DNA from: Herbaspirillum sp. meg3
GTDB lineage: Bacteria > Pseudomonadota > Gammaproteobacteria > Burkholderiales > Burkholderiaceae_D
Direction of reading: 5' to 3'
NCBI RefSeq assembly: GCF_002257565.1
Contig: NZ_CP022736.1
Location: 2,852,001 to 2,916,000, forward strand
Length of the DNA stretch: 64,000 bases
Translations under genes and position numbers: made by a program
The notes under the pieces: generated by a model
What the model was told of the DNA's origin: nothing
What the model saw: only the letters and a program-made list of their open reading frames with translations
The model's database searches: none
In this document: one piece after another, positions 15,507 to 24,896 of the stretch
Numbering within the stretch: the stretch's first letter is position 1
Layout of the letters: each line of letters opens with the position of its first letter

Positions 15507-17891
15507 TCATATCGCCATATTTTCCGACTGGCCAGGCATTTCCGGGGCTTTCCATTGCTCCAGCCACTCGATAAAGCGGTCTCCCGGCATCGGCTTGCTC
15601 ATGTAATATCCCTGCGCCTGATCGCAGCCCATCTGCTTGAGCAGATGCCAGACGGCAAGCGTCTCGAGTCCTTCCGCGACAACGCGCAGGCCGAGGTTGT
15701 GGCCGAGATCGATGGTCGATTTAACGATCTTGGCGTCATCGGCGTCATGCTCCATGTTCATGACGAAGGATTTATCGATTTTCAGCTCGTCCACCGGCAA
15801 ACGCTTCAGATAAGCCAGCGACGAATACCCTGTGCCGAAATCATCAATCGCCAGCTCCACGCCCATGCCGTGCAAACGCTCCAGCGTCAGTTGCGCACGT
15901 ATCGGATCATCCATGATCGCGCTCTCGGTAATCTCAAGGCACATTGACGACGGCGACAATTGATTACGCGTCAGGATATCGGCGAAATGCGTCGGCAAAT
16001 CCTGATCGAGCAAGTCGCGCGTCGACAAATTGACCGAAAATTTCAGTGTGATGCCCTTCTTCTGCAGCTCGGCGCACAGGATTGCCGTCCTGTTCAACAT
16101 CCAGGACGTCAGCATGCGAATGAAACCGGTAGTCTCTGCAAACGGAATGAAGTTATCCGGGCCGATGAAGCCCTTTTCCGGATGTACCCAACGCACCAGC
16201 GCTTCAGCGCCAACCACCTTACCTGTGGCCAGTTCCACCTTGGGTTGGGCATACAGGAGGAATTCATTGCGATCAAGCGCGCGGCGCAGCTCACTCAAGA
16301 GGCTCAGACTTTCCTGGCTGCTCTTGTCGATGGACGGATCGTAGACGGTAAAGCCGCTGCCGCGTCGCTTGGCAACGTACATCGCGACTTCGGCGCTGCT
16401 GAGCAGCGTATCGCTGTTCTGCCCGTTTTCAGGATAACCGGATATACCGATACCAGCGCCCAGATCGACGGTCTGGTCGCCGATGGAGATCGGCATTTCC
16501 AAGGACTGCAAAATGCGCTTGGCCTGGCGGATCGCTTCAGTTACATCTGTGGCCGGCAGCAAGATGGCGTACTCGTCACCGCCGAGACGGGCGACTTTAT
16601 CGTTTTCGCGCTCCAGTTGCTGCTCAAGACGACGGCCGACTTCGCGCAACAAGCTGTCGCCAAAACTGTGACCCAGCACGTCGTTGACGTGCTGGAAACG
16701 GTCCAGATCCATCATCAAAATATGGCACTGCCCGTTGCTGGCCTTGGCGCGCTCAATGGCAGAATTCAGCAAGGTTGCAAACTGCACGCGATTGGGCAAA
16801 TCGGTCAGCGGATCCCAATACGCCAGGCGTCTGATTTCGAGTTCGCGGTTGGCGATGCCGGTACGCATGCTCTCAAAAGCATCTGCCAGTTTGCCGATCT
16901 CGTCACCGCCCTTGATTTCAATCCGGGCGCGATAGTCGCCTGCACCCAGTCGCTTGGCGATGTCCGCCAATGACCGCAAAGGGCTGGTGATGCGACGCGC
17001 CACGAAAGCACTGGCAAAGATCGCCATGACCACGCCGATCACGCTGATGGTCAGCAGAATCAGCTGCAGACGCCGGTATGGTGCGACCGCCTCACTGATC
17101 GAGCGCTGCAATACCGCGACAGCACTTTGATTGGACGATCCCTTGGCCAGCACCAGCAGGCGTGCGCTGTAATCGTTATCGCCGATGGTGAGTTGAGGAA
17201 TGAAAGAACTGTTGTCCTGCTTTTGCGGCAACTGACGCATCAGCATGCCGGATTCTTCTTTCGGCAAGGTCGACACATCCTGCTGCCACTGGCCACCACG
17301 TGTACTGACCATGACGCTGACTTGCAGCGACGACAAGGCGCGCATGTCAGAGATCAGTTTCTGATCTACCGGAAAGCCCATCACGATCCAGCCGATGACG
17401 ACCGGCGCTCGTACCGGTACGGCCACGATCTGGAACAGACTGTCGTCAACGATCACTGTCTCCGACGCACCATTGGTATCCGCCCCCTTGGTCACCAGCT
17501 CCAGTGCGCTACGCTGCAGGTCTGCGCTGGGATAAGCTTGTGTGGAAGCCTTGATCTGCTGATCTGTGCCGATCAGCATCGACAAGGTTGCGCCGATGCG
17601 GGCGCCATGGTTTTCCAGCACAGAGGTAATCGTGCCGCGGTCATCGGTGCCGATGGCCTGGCGAAAGCCGAAATCCGATGCCAGCAGGCGCGCTCCCTGG
17701 GTCAGTTTGTCTGCATTCTGTTCCAGCAACCGTAAAAACACACGCTCGCCGATGATCAGTTCGTCGCGAATCGAGGCACGGGCGTTTTCATCAATGGCTT
17801 TGCGAATGGCCACAAAACCCGCCAGTTGCACCAGCAGAATCAGGACGATGAACAGCGCGACGATGCGGTTTTCTAGACGATGCCAACGCAC
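15507..17891 (-). CDS. membrane GGDEF-EAL protein with periplasmic sensor and HAMP
   Basis: The 794-residue protein has a membrane helix at about 10-28, a periplasmic Cache-like sensor (30-270), a second helix (275-298), HAMP (299-350), GGDEF (355-515) and EAL (530-780). The cyclase site reads RLGGDEY (GGDEY, 437-441), a small deviation from GGDEF. The EAL motif (563-565) and the DDFGTGYSSLAYL loop are intact, so it is probably an active c-di-GMP phosphodiesterase. It starts at a GTG with GGGG upstream. Its operon partners suggest sensing of a periplasmic redox or gas signal. Confidence 0.9.
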   Translation of the reverse strand: MRWHRLENRIVALFIVLILLVQLAGFVAIRKAIDENARASIRDELIIGERVFLRLLEQNADKLTQGARLLASDFGFRQAIGTDDRGTITSVLENHGARIGATLSMLIGTDQQIKASTQAYPSADLQRSALELVTKGADTNGASETVIVDDSLFQIVAVPVRAPVVIGWIVMGFPVDQKLISDMRALSSLQVSVMVSTRGGQWQQDVSTLPKEESGMLMRQLPQKQDNSSFIPQLTIGDNDYSARLLVLAKGSSNQSAVAVLQRSISEAVAPYRRLQLILLTISVIGVVMAIFASAFVARRITSPLRSLADIAKRLGAGDYRARIEIKGGDEIGKLADAFESMRTGIANRELEIRRLAYWDPLTDLPNRVQFATLLNSAIERAKASNGQCHILMMDLDRFQHVNDVLGHSFGDSLLREVGRRLEQQLERENDKVARLGGDEYAILLPATDVTEAIRQAKRILQSLEMPISIGDQTVDLGAGIGISGYPENGQNSDTLLSSAEVAMYVAKRRGSGFTVYDPSIDKSSQESLSLLSELRRALDRNEFLLYAQPKVELATGKVVGAEALVRWVHPEKGFIGPDNFIPFAETTGFIRMLTSWMLNRTAILCAELQKKGITLKFSVNLSTRDLLDQDLPTHFADILTRNQLSPSSMCLEITESAIMDDPIRAQLTLERLHGMGVELAIDDFGTGYSSLAYLKRLPVDELKIDKSFVMNMEHDADDAKIVKSTIDLGHNLGLRVVAEGLETLAVWHLLKQMGCDQAQGYYMSKPMPGDRFIEWLEQWKAPEMPGQSENMAI

Positions 17892-17935
17892 TTTGAATGT
17901 ATCCCCTTTTATCTCTATCTGTGTTTACTTGCTGC

Positions 17936-18580
17936 TTACTGTACCGGCACGGCCTTGACAGCCAGTTTCACCGACGCGGCCATGTCTGCGCCCTGGTAGT
18001 TAAGCGGCTGCTCCATTGCCGCCTCGTTCGGTGCCATCTTGAAGTACCAGGCTTTCAAGGCATATTTACCGTTGGTCAGCCCTTCCAGCTTGGCATGGCC
18101 GGACATGTCGGTTTTAGCAAAATAAGGCGTGTTCACCACCTGCAGATACGCCACCATCTGATCGTGGATATTGCACCCCAGAACAACTGTACCAACTTTA
18201 TCGAAAACGATGGGACTTGTCGGCACACCGGAATATAGCTTCAACTCAAATGTTTTTGCGGAGGAAAACGAATAAACGTGATGGCGGACCTTGTCATGAT
18301 TCGGGAACAACACGGGTGTCCCGACTTGCACAACACTGACCAGAGGGAAGAATTTGATGTCTTTTTGCTCAATTTCGGCCTGCTTGAGCGACTTGGCAAC
18401 GGTCTGTCCCCCGGTCGGTTCGGCGTAGACGACGGCATTGGGCACCGGCGTTCCCGCCACATCAAGCACCTGCACGGTAACGGTGGCCGCCACCGCGTGC
18501 ATGGACGCTGCCGACAACGTCAGGACGATTGCTGCCTTGAGCATGCGGCAGGCATGCTCTTGAACGAACGATAAACGCAT
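17936..18580 (-). CDS. exported cupredoxin-like protein (methylamine utilisation type)
   Basis: The 214-residue protein has a signal peptide and a type-1-copper-like site: NHDKVRHHVYSF, then GCNIHDQM with Cys, His and Met ligands. The family is annotated 'methylamine utilisation protein' but no mau genes are near. It heads the operon that continues with the GGDEF-EAL, DUF3034 and globin genes. The start could be 18580 or an internal ATG at 18544; both leave an export signal. Confidence 0.82.
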   Translation of the reverse strand: MRLSFVQEHACRMLKAAIVLTLSAASMHAVAATVTVQVLDVAGTPVPNAVVYAEPTGGQTVAKSLKQAEIEQKDIKFFPLVSVVQVGTPVLFPNHDKVRHHVYSFSSAKTFELKLYSGVPTSPIVFDKVGTVVLGCNIHDQMVAYLQVVNTPYFAKTDMSGHAKLEGLTNGKYALKAWYFKMAPNEAAMEQPLNYQGADMAASVKLAVKAVPVQ

Positions 18581-18665
18581 GATCTGAATGAATCGAAAAT
18601 TGGGCAGAGACTCCTGCCGACCCGCTCATTCTGGATTTTTATGAATGTTTAATGAGCGAGGCTCA

Positions 18666-19292
18666 TTATGCAATCAAATTTGACCTTTGCGCAGTTAAAT
18701 AACCAACAACAGCTGGAACAATTTCGGATCGCACATGCGCAGCATTGAGTCCCGGTGGCGCAATCAATACTACCGCATTGACGAGTGCCTTCAACATGCG
18801 TTGCACAACAAAGGCCGCCACATCGACATCCGGCGAGGTGATGGCCTTGCGATGCTTGGTCAAGACACCCTTGATCGCCTCGAAAAAACGCTGGCGTACA
18901 TGGTTAGAAACCGGGAGGTGAAAAGAAGGAAATTCCTCTTCCAGGATGCGATTGAGCTCAGGCTCGACCAGATGCGCGGCGACGAGCGCCTCGATCAGCG
19001 CCTCGAAATCGCTTTCCAGACTGCCTGACTCATCCATCTTCGCCACGACTTCTTCGAACAGATGCAGCATACGTGCGACATGGCGCTCACGCAGTGCAAA
19101 AATCAACGCGTCCTTGTTGGGAAAATACTGATACAGAGAGCCAACGCTGATGCCGGCGGCTTCTGCCACCAGATTGGTATTGGTCTTGGCATAACCACGT
19201 TCGACCAGCACGCGCGCCATGGCGTCGAGAATTGTGTCGACCATGGCTTTGGAGCGTGCCTGGCGGGGTTCTTTCCTTGGCTGCAGTTTCAT
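18666..19292 (-). CDS. TetR family regulator of the adjacent efflux operon
   Basis: The 208-residue protein has the TetR DNA-binding domain (residues 10-60, ILDAMARVLVERGYAKTN then AGISVGSLYQYFPNKDALI) and a variable ligand-binding C-terminal part. It is divergent from the three-gene efflux operon, with about 250 bp between them. It probably represses that operon until a drug-like substrate binds. Confidence 0.9.
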   Translation of the reverse strand: MKLQPRKEPRQARSKAMVDTILDAMARVLVERGYAKTNTNLVAEAAGISVGSLYQYFPNKDALIFALRERHVARMLHLFEEVVAKMDESGSLESDFEALIEALVAAHLVEPELNRILEEEFPSFHLPVSNHVRQRFFEAIKGVLTKHRKAITSPDVDVAAFVVQRMLKALVNAVVLIAPPGLNAAHVRSEIVPAVVGYLTAQRSNLIA

Positions 19293-19545
19293 TTTTTTAT
19301 TCCAATTTACAACATGAGCTAATGTTCGTATATGCGAGTATAATACAAAAGATGAGTTTTTACTCGCCAGTCTGCAAAGAGCTTCGGCGAGACGCCCTCT
19401 CTAAGCTTTCTCCAACACATCGGCAGATCACAGCAACGTCGGCGACAAATTCAACGAAAAGACGCAATAACAGCATCAGGCATCAATAAACGCATCACCT
19501 GTTCTGACCCGGATATCGCAACAAAAAATCACCTTGGAGAACTAC

Positions 19546-21042
19546 ATGAAATCCGCCTCATCGCCCGCACTGCGTTTGCGGGTGATCGCTTTGTGTACCC
19601 TGACGATCGGCATGCTGGGCCTGTCCGGCTGCGCCAGCTTCAGTGGTATCAACAGCGATAAACACATGGCGCAACCCGGCGACTATGCCGTCGAGCGCAG
19701 CTTGTCCGGCCAGGGCCAGGGGCAATGGCCGACCACCAACTGGGTGGAGCAATTTGGCGACCCGCAGCTGGTAGCCCTGATTGCAGAAGCCATGGAAAAC
19801 AATCCAAGCCTGCAGCAAGCACAGGCCCGCATCGCTTCCGCCAGCGCACTGGCTGACAGCAAAGGCGCGCCGTTGTTGCCGACCGTCGACGCCGAAGCAT
19901 CGTTCACCCGCAACCTGTTCCCGGAAACCACGATTTACCCTGCCCCATACGGCGGCAGCTGGTACAACGAAAAGAAGGCTTTCCTGAGTCTGGGTTACGA
20001 ACTGGATGTCTGGGGCAAGAACCACGCAGCGCTCGAACAAGCGGTCTCGCAGAAAAAAGCGGCCGAAGCCAGCGCGCAGGAAACCCGCCTGGTCATCACC
20101 AGCTCGATTGCATCGGCTTACAACCAGCTCGCTACCGAATACGCCCTGCATGACATTTTGCAACGTACCGTCACGCAGCGTGAATCTTTGCAAAAAATTA
20201 CCGCCGACCGCGTCAAAACCGGTCTCGATACGCAAATCGAACGCAGCCAGTCGCAAGGCAGCAGCGCCGATGCGCGTGCACAACTGGTGCAAAGCGAAGG
20301 TCAGATCACACTCACGCGCCAACAGCTCGGCGTATTGATGGGCAAGGGCCCCGATCGCGGCCTGCAAATCACCGCACCACGCATGACGACGCTGACTACC
20401 CCCGCGTTGCCATCGGCCTTGCCGTTGAACCTGCTGGGACGTCGCCCCGACATCGTCGCCGCGCGTTGGCAGGTCGAAGCCAGCAGCAAGGATATTGATG
20501 TCGCCAAGGCACGCTTTTATCCAGATATCAATCTGTCGGCAATGATCGGCTTTGATTCGCTGCTGAACGCCAATCCGTTCACCGCGGCCAGCAAGAGCAT
20601 CGCCTACGGCCCTGCCATCAGCCTGCCGATCTTTGAAGGTGGTGCATTGCGCGCCAACCTGAAAGGTTCGTACGCTGCTTACGACATGGCAGTGGCGTCA
20701 TATAACCAGACGTTGAACGATGCCTACGGCGATGTCGCCAAGCAGATTACCGGCATCCGGTCTATCGATCAGCAGTTGCCGATCCGCCGTGAAGCATTGG
20801 CGTCGACGCAACGCGCTTACGACCTGGCCAAAGAACGCTATCGGATCGGTCTGGCTTCGCAGCTGGTTGTACTGAATGCGGAAACTGCCCTGCTCGGCCA
20901 GCAACAAGCGCTGATCAATCTGGAAGCAAGCCGCCGTAACCAGCAAATCGGTTTGTTCAAGGCGCTGGGCGGTGGATTTGACGCGCAGCAAGCCGGACTG
21001 GCGATTGCACCGTCGGCAGCAGGTACCGCAAAGCCCCAATAA
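19546..21042 (+). CDS. outer-membrane efflux lipoprotein (NodT/OprM type)
   Basis: The protein has a lipoprotein signal with the box LSGC (C29) and two repeated TolC-type domains: the LVALIAEAMENNPSLQQAQARI and RRPDIVAARWQVEAS helices are typical. It forms the outer-membrane channel for the EmrA/EmrB-like genes downstream. The ATG at 19546 is preceded by TTGGAG; an in-frame TTG lies four codons earlier. A candidate -10 (TATAAT) is at 19339, giving a leader of about 200 nt. Confidence 0.92.
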   Translation: MKSASSPALRLRVIALCTLTIGMLGLSGCASFSGINSDKHMAQPGDYAVERSLSGQGQGQWPTTNWVEQFGDPQLVALIAEAMENNPSLQQAQARIASASALADSKGAPLLPTVDAEASFTRNLFPETTIYPAPYGGSWYNEKKAFLSLGYELDVWGKNHAALEQAVSQKKAAEASAQETRLVITSSIASAYNQLATEYALHDILQRTVTQRESLQKITADRVKTGLDTQIERSQSQGSSADARAQLVQSEGQITLTRQQLGVLMGKGPDRGLQITAPRMTTLTTPALPSALPLNLLGRRPDIVAARWQVEASSKDIDVAKARFYPDINLSAMIGFDSLLNANPFTAASKSIAYGPAISLPIFEGGALRANLKGSYAAYDMAVASYNQTLNDAYGDVAKQITGIRSIDQQLPIRREALASTQRAYDLAKERYRIGLASQLVVLNAETALLGQQQALINLEASRRNQQIGLFKALGGGFDAQQAGLAIAPSAAGTAKPQ

Positions 21043-21174
21043 ATTTATTAACAAAATTGTTCCAAGCGTGGAGCAGCCGGCCTTCAGATGAACTCCGATG
21101 AATCGCGAGCAAAACTGAATGAGCATGACCGGTTGCACCTCCCAGACAAAATCAAGAAATACACGGAGTAATTC

Positions 21175-22371
21175 ATGAGTGAAGCCCTTCCACAAAACGG
21201 CAACGGTAATGGCAAACGCAAGCGCCAGTTGCTGCTGTTGACGCTGGTCATTATCCTGGTTGCCATCGCGTTCGGCCTGTACTGGTTCCTGGTCGCCCGC
21301 TTCTACGAAGAGACCGACGACGCCTATGTCGGCGGCAATGTCATCCAGATTTCCGCCCAGGTCGGCGGCACCGTCACCGCCATCAAGGCGGATGACACGC
21401 AAATCGTCAAAGCCGGACAGCAACTGGTGGCCCTTGATGCCGCCGATACCAAGCTCGCTCTGGCGCAAGCCGAAGCCGCATTGGCGCAGGCTGTGCGTCA
21501 GACACGCCAGACTTTCCTGAACAACGACACCTTGTCGGCCAATGTCACCGCAGCGGAAACCAATCTGGCACGCGCCCGCGACGACTTGCAACGCCGTCAG
21601 GCCGGCATCGCTTCCGGTGCTGTTTCGCAAGAAGATCTGTCGCACGCTCAAGATGCCGTCAAGAACGCCAACGCATCGCTGGAGCAGGCTCGCGCCAGCC
21701 TGGCGGCCAATCGCGCGTTGACCGACCACACCAGCGTGACGGAACATCCGAACGTGCTGCAGGCAGCGACACAAGTGCGTAACGCTTATCTGAACTATGC
21801 CCGCGTCAACATCGTTGCACCGGTATCCGGTTTTGTGTCCAAGCGCTCCGTCCAGCTCGGCCAGCGCATCGCCGCCGGCAGCCCGCTGATGGCAATCGTG
21901 CCCCTGGAACAGATCTGGATCGACGCCAACTTCAAGGAAGGCCAGTTGAAGCACATCCGCATCGGCCAGCCGGTTGAAGTCGTCGCTGACATCTACGGTT
22001 CCGCCGTCAAATACAAAGGCACAGTGATCGGCTTCTCGGCCGGCACCGGCGGCGCTTTCTCGCTGCTGCCGGCGCAAAACGCCACCGGTAACTGGATCAA
22101 GGTTGTCCAGCGCGTACCGGTGCGGATTGCACTCGACCCGCAAGAAGTGCAAGCACATCCACTGCGCGTCGGCCTGTCGACCACCGCCACCGTGAACATT
22201 CGCGGCGACGGCAAGGCGCTCGAAGCAACCGCCACCAATTATCAGACCAACGTCTACAGCGACCTGGGCAAGCAAGCCGATGACATCGTCGACCGCATCA
22301 TCAGCGACAACGCCAGCGGCTTGCCGGTAGCGGCGCGCAAAAAGGCTGCCATCGTCATTCCTCACACCTGA
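21175..22371 (+). CDS. emrA: EmrA-type membrane fusion protein
   Basis: The 398-residue periplasmic adaptor has one N-terminal membrane helix (residues 18-40), the biotinyl-lipoyl motif ETDDAYVGGNVIQISAQVGG, a long alpha-helical hairpin rich in Ala and Gln, and the SGFVSKRSVQLGQRI beta-barrel region. It connects the inner-membrane pump EmrB to the outer-membrane channel. CGGAG precedes the ATG. Confidence 0.93.
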   Translation: MSEALPQNGNGNGKRKRQLLLLTLVIILVAIAFGLYWFLVARFYEETDDAYVGGNVIQISAQVGGTVTAIKADDTQIVKAGQQLVALDAADTKLALAQAEAALAQAVRQTRQTFLNNDTLSANVTAAETNLARARDDLQRRQAGIASGAVSQEDLSHAQDAVKNANASLEQARASLAANRALTDHTSVTEHPNVLQAATQVRNAYLNYARVNIVAPVSGFVSKRSVQLGQRIAAGSPLMAIVPLEQIWIDANFKEGQLKHIRIGQPVEVVADIYGSAVKYKGTVIGFSAGTGGAFSLLPAQNATGNWIKVVQRVPVRIALDPQEVQAHPLRVGLSTTATVNIRGDGKALEATATNYQTNVYSDLGKQADDIVDRIISDNASGLPVAARKKAAIVIPHT

Positions 22372-22386
22372 TCGGACGCATCCTCC

Positions 22387-23952
22387 ATGGCGAGCAGTCC
22401 TCAAACCTACACACCGCCGCCACCGCTGACCGGTGGCAAGCTGGTGCTCGGCACCTTGTGCGTGTCGCTGGCGGTGTTCATGAACGTACTCGATTCATCG
22501 ATTGCGAACGTGGCGATCCCGACCATTTCGGGCAACCTCGGCGTCTCGATCGATGAGGGAACCTGGGTCATTACCTCCTTTGCGGCGGCGAATGCGATCT
22601 CGATTCCGCTGACCGGCTGGCTGACGCAACGTATCGGCGCCGTGCGTCTGTTCGTGACGTCTGTACTGTTGTTCGTGCTGGCCTCGTGGCTCTGCGGCCT
22701 GGCGCCGACACTGCCGATTTTGCTGGCAGCACGTGTCTTGCAAGGCCTGGTCGCAGGTCCGATGGTACCGTTGTCGCAGTCGCTGCTGCTGGGGGCCTAC
22801 CCCAAATCCAAGGCTTCATTTGCCCTTGCGCTATGGGGCATGACTGCGGTGGTCGCTCCCGTAGCAGGCCCCGCACTGGGCGGCTGGATTACCGATGCCT
22901 ATACGTGGCCGTGGATCTTTTACATCAACATCCCGGTGGGCTTGCTGGCTGCGGGCATGACGATAGCGATCTACAAAGATCGCGAGAGTCCTACGCACAA
23001 GCTGCCGATCGACACCATCGGCCTGCTGTTGCTGATCACGTGGGTGGCGGCGTTTCAGATCATGCTGGATAAAGGCAAGGATCTCGACTGGTTCGCCTCG
23101 CCGACCATTGTGACGCTGGGCATCATTGCCGCAGTGGCCTTTGCCTACTTCGTGATCTGGGAGCTGAACAACGATCACCCGGTGGTGGATTTGCGCCTGT
23201 TCGGCAGGCGTAACTTCTTCGGCGGTACGGTGGCGATCTCCATCGGCTACGGCGTGTTCTTCGGCAATCTGGTGCTGTTGCCGCAGTGGCTGCAGCAATA
23301 TCTCGGCTATCGGGCGATCGACTCCGGTTTATCGACCGCACCGCTCGGGATCTTTGCCGTGATCCTGATGCCGCTGATCGGCAAGTTCCTGCCGCGCGTG
23401 GATGCCCGTAAAGTGGCGACGGCTTCCTTTGTCTGTTTCGCACTGGTGTTCTGGCTGCGGTCGCGTTACACCCTTGAAGTCGATCAATGGACCGTTATCC
23501 TGCCGACGCTGCTGCAAGGTATTCCGACGGCGATGTTCTTCGTGCCGCTGACGGTGTTGCTGCTGTCCGGTTTGCCGCCGGAACGCATCCCCGCCGCCGC
23601 CGGTCTGTCGAGCTTCGTGCGTGTGTTCTGCGGCGCGATCGGTACTTCGGTGGCGACGACAGCCTGGAACAACCGCACCATCGTCCATCATGCGCAGCTG
23701 ACGGAACATGCGACGCCTTACAGCACGGCATTGCAACAGATGTTCAGCAATCTCACCGGCAATTTCGGCATGAGCACCGAGCAGGCGACCGGCCTGATCG
23801 AACGCAATCTGAATGCGCAGGCGGCGATGATCGGCATCAACGACATCTTCTGGCTGTCGGCAGTGATCTTTATCGTGATCATCCCCGTGATCTGGATCAT
23901 CAAGCCGGCCAAGGGCAGTGCCGGTGCCGAAGCAGCAGCAGCGGCGCACTAG
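22387..23952 (+). CDS. emrB: EmrB/QacA-type DHA2 drug-proton antiporter
   Basis: The 521-residue protein is a 14-helix MFS pump of the DHA2 family. It has motif LDSSIANVAIPTISG in helix 1, the TWVITSFAAANAISIPLTGWL region and motif C (GPALGGWI) in helix 5. It begins 15 bp after emrA and completes the tripartite efflux operon under the TetR regulator. The substrate is not predictable; hydrophobic drugs and phenolics are usual. Confidence 0.93.
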   Translation: MASSPQTYTPPPPLTGGKLVLGTLCVSLAVFMNVLDSSIANVAIPTISGNLGVSIDEGTWVITSFAAANAISIPLTGWLTQRIGAVRLFVTSVLLFVLASWLCGLAPTLPILLAARVLQGLVAGPMVPLSQSLLLGAYPKSKASFALALWGMTAVVAPVAGPALGGWITDAYTWPWIFYINIPVGLLAAGMTIAIYKDRESPTHKLPIDTIGLLLLITWVAAFQIMLDKGKDLDWFASPTIVTLGIIAAVAFAYFVIWELNNDHPVVDLRLFGRRNFFGGTVAISIGYGVFFGNLVLLPQWLQQYLGYRAIDSGLSTAPLGIFAVILMPLIGKFLPRVDARKVATASFVCFALVFWLRSRYTLEVDQWTVILPTLLQGIPTAMFFVPLTVLLLSGLPPERIPAAAGLSSFVRVFCGAIGTSVATTAWNNRTIVHHAQLTEHATPYSTALQQMFSNLTGNFGMSTEQATGLIERNLNAQAAMIGINDIFWLSAVIFIVIIPVIWIIKPAKGSAGAEAAAAAH

Positions 23953-23980
23953 CGCGGCACACTGATCTGCGTACCCAATG

Positions 23981-24018
23981 AAAAAGCGCTCGTTCCTGAT
24001 AAGAACGAGCGCTTTTTT
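23981..24018. terminator. bidirectional terminator, emrB / fghA
   Basis: A-tract plus GCGCTCGTTC pairs with GAACGAGCGC plus T-tract, a 15-bp stem with a seven-base loop. It serves both converging operons. Confidence 0.92.
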
Positions 24019-24046
24019 ATTACAGCGGACAGCTTCGACAGTTTGT

Positions 24047-24895
24047 TCAGGCCGACAAAATGCGGTGATGAAACCGCAAGTGATCTTCCATGAAGGTAGA
24101 GATGAAGTAATAGCCGTGGTCATAGCCCTCGTGCCGGCGCAAGGTCAGCGGTTGCTTCGCCTGCGCGCAGGCAGCTTCAAACGCCTGAGGCAACAACTGC
24201 TGCTCCAGGAATTTGTCGCCGAGTCCCTGATCAATCAGGATCCCTTGCGGGAACGGCGTCTGCAGCTGCTCCATCAGTGCGCTGGCATCGTATTGCAGCC
24301 ATGCAGCCCTGTCGCTGCCGAGATAATTGCCGAACGCCTTTTCTCCCCACGGACATTGCGACGGCGCCGCAATCGGCGCGAAAGCCGATACCGAACGATA
24401 GACATCGCGATGGCGTAACGCCAGCGTCAACGCACCATGGCCACCCATGGAGTGTCCGAAGATGCCGACGCGCGCCACATCTGCAGGAAACTCCGCCAAT
24501 ACCAGTTGCAACAACTCCTGCGCCACATACGAACCCATGCGGTAATGCTTGTCCCAGGGTTCTTGCGTTGCATCCAGATAGAACCCGGCGCCGACGCCGA
24601 AATCCCAGGAGTCGCTTTCACCGGGGATACCGGCACCGCGCGGGCTGGTATCCGGCGCCACCAGCATGACACCCAGTTCGGCCGCGACACGCTGCGCACC
24701 GCCTTTGATCATGAAGGTCTCTTCGGTACAGGTCAGACCGGCGAGATAGAACAAGACCGGCACCGGTCCTTGCTTGGCTTGCGGCGGCACAAACACCGAG
24801 AAGCGCATCGGCAGGCCGATCTCTCGCGAGTCATGTTTGTAGAAGCCCTGCATGCCGCCGAAGCAGCCGTGCTCGCTCAAGAGTTCCAGCGCCAT
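24047..24895 (-). CDS. fghA: S-formylglutathione hydrolase
   Basis: This enzyme hydrolyses S-formylglutathione to formate and glutathione, the second step of formaldehyde detoxification. The 282-residue esterase has the nucleophile S149 in GHSMGG, the Asp in LIDQGLGDKF and the His in EGYDHGYYF. Cys56 in LAGLTCTEE is the family's conserved regulatory cysteine. It starts one base after the frmA stop, so the two are cotranscribed. Confidence 0.94.
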   Translation of the reverse strand: MALELLSEHGCFGGMQGFYKHDSREIGLPMRFSVFVPPQAKQGPVPVLFYLAGLTCTEETFMIKGGAQRVAAELGVMLVAPDTSPRGAGIPGESDSWDFGVGAGFYLDATQEPWDKHYRMGSYVAQELLQLVLAEFPADVARVGIFGHSMGGHGALTLALRHRDVYRSVSAFAPIAAPSQCPWGEKAFGNYLGSDRAAWLQYDASALMEQLQTPFPQGILIDQGLGDKFLEQQLLPQAFEAACAQAKQPLTLRRHEGYDHGYYFISTFMEDHLRFHHRILSA

Positions 24896-24896
24896 C

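Noticed and set aside
20698..22404. Long open frame (568 codons) opposite the efflux genes
   Set aside because: It runs antisense to the outer-membrane channel and emrA, which have clear families. It is a by-product of GC-rich codon use.
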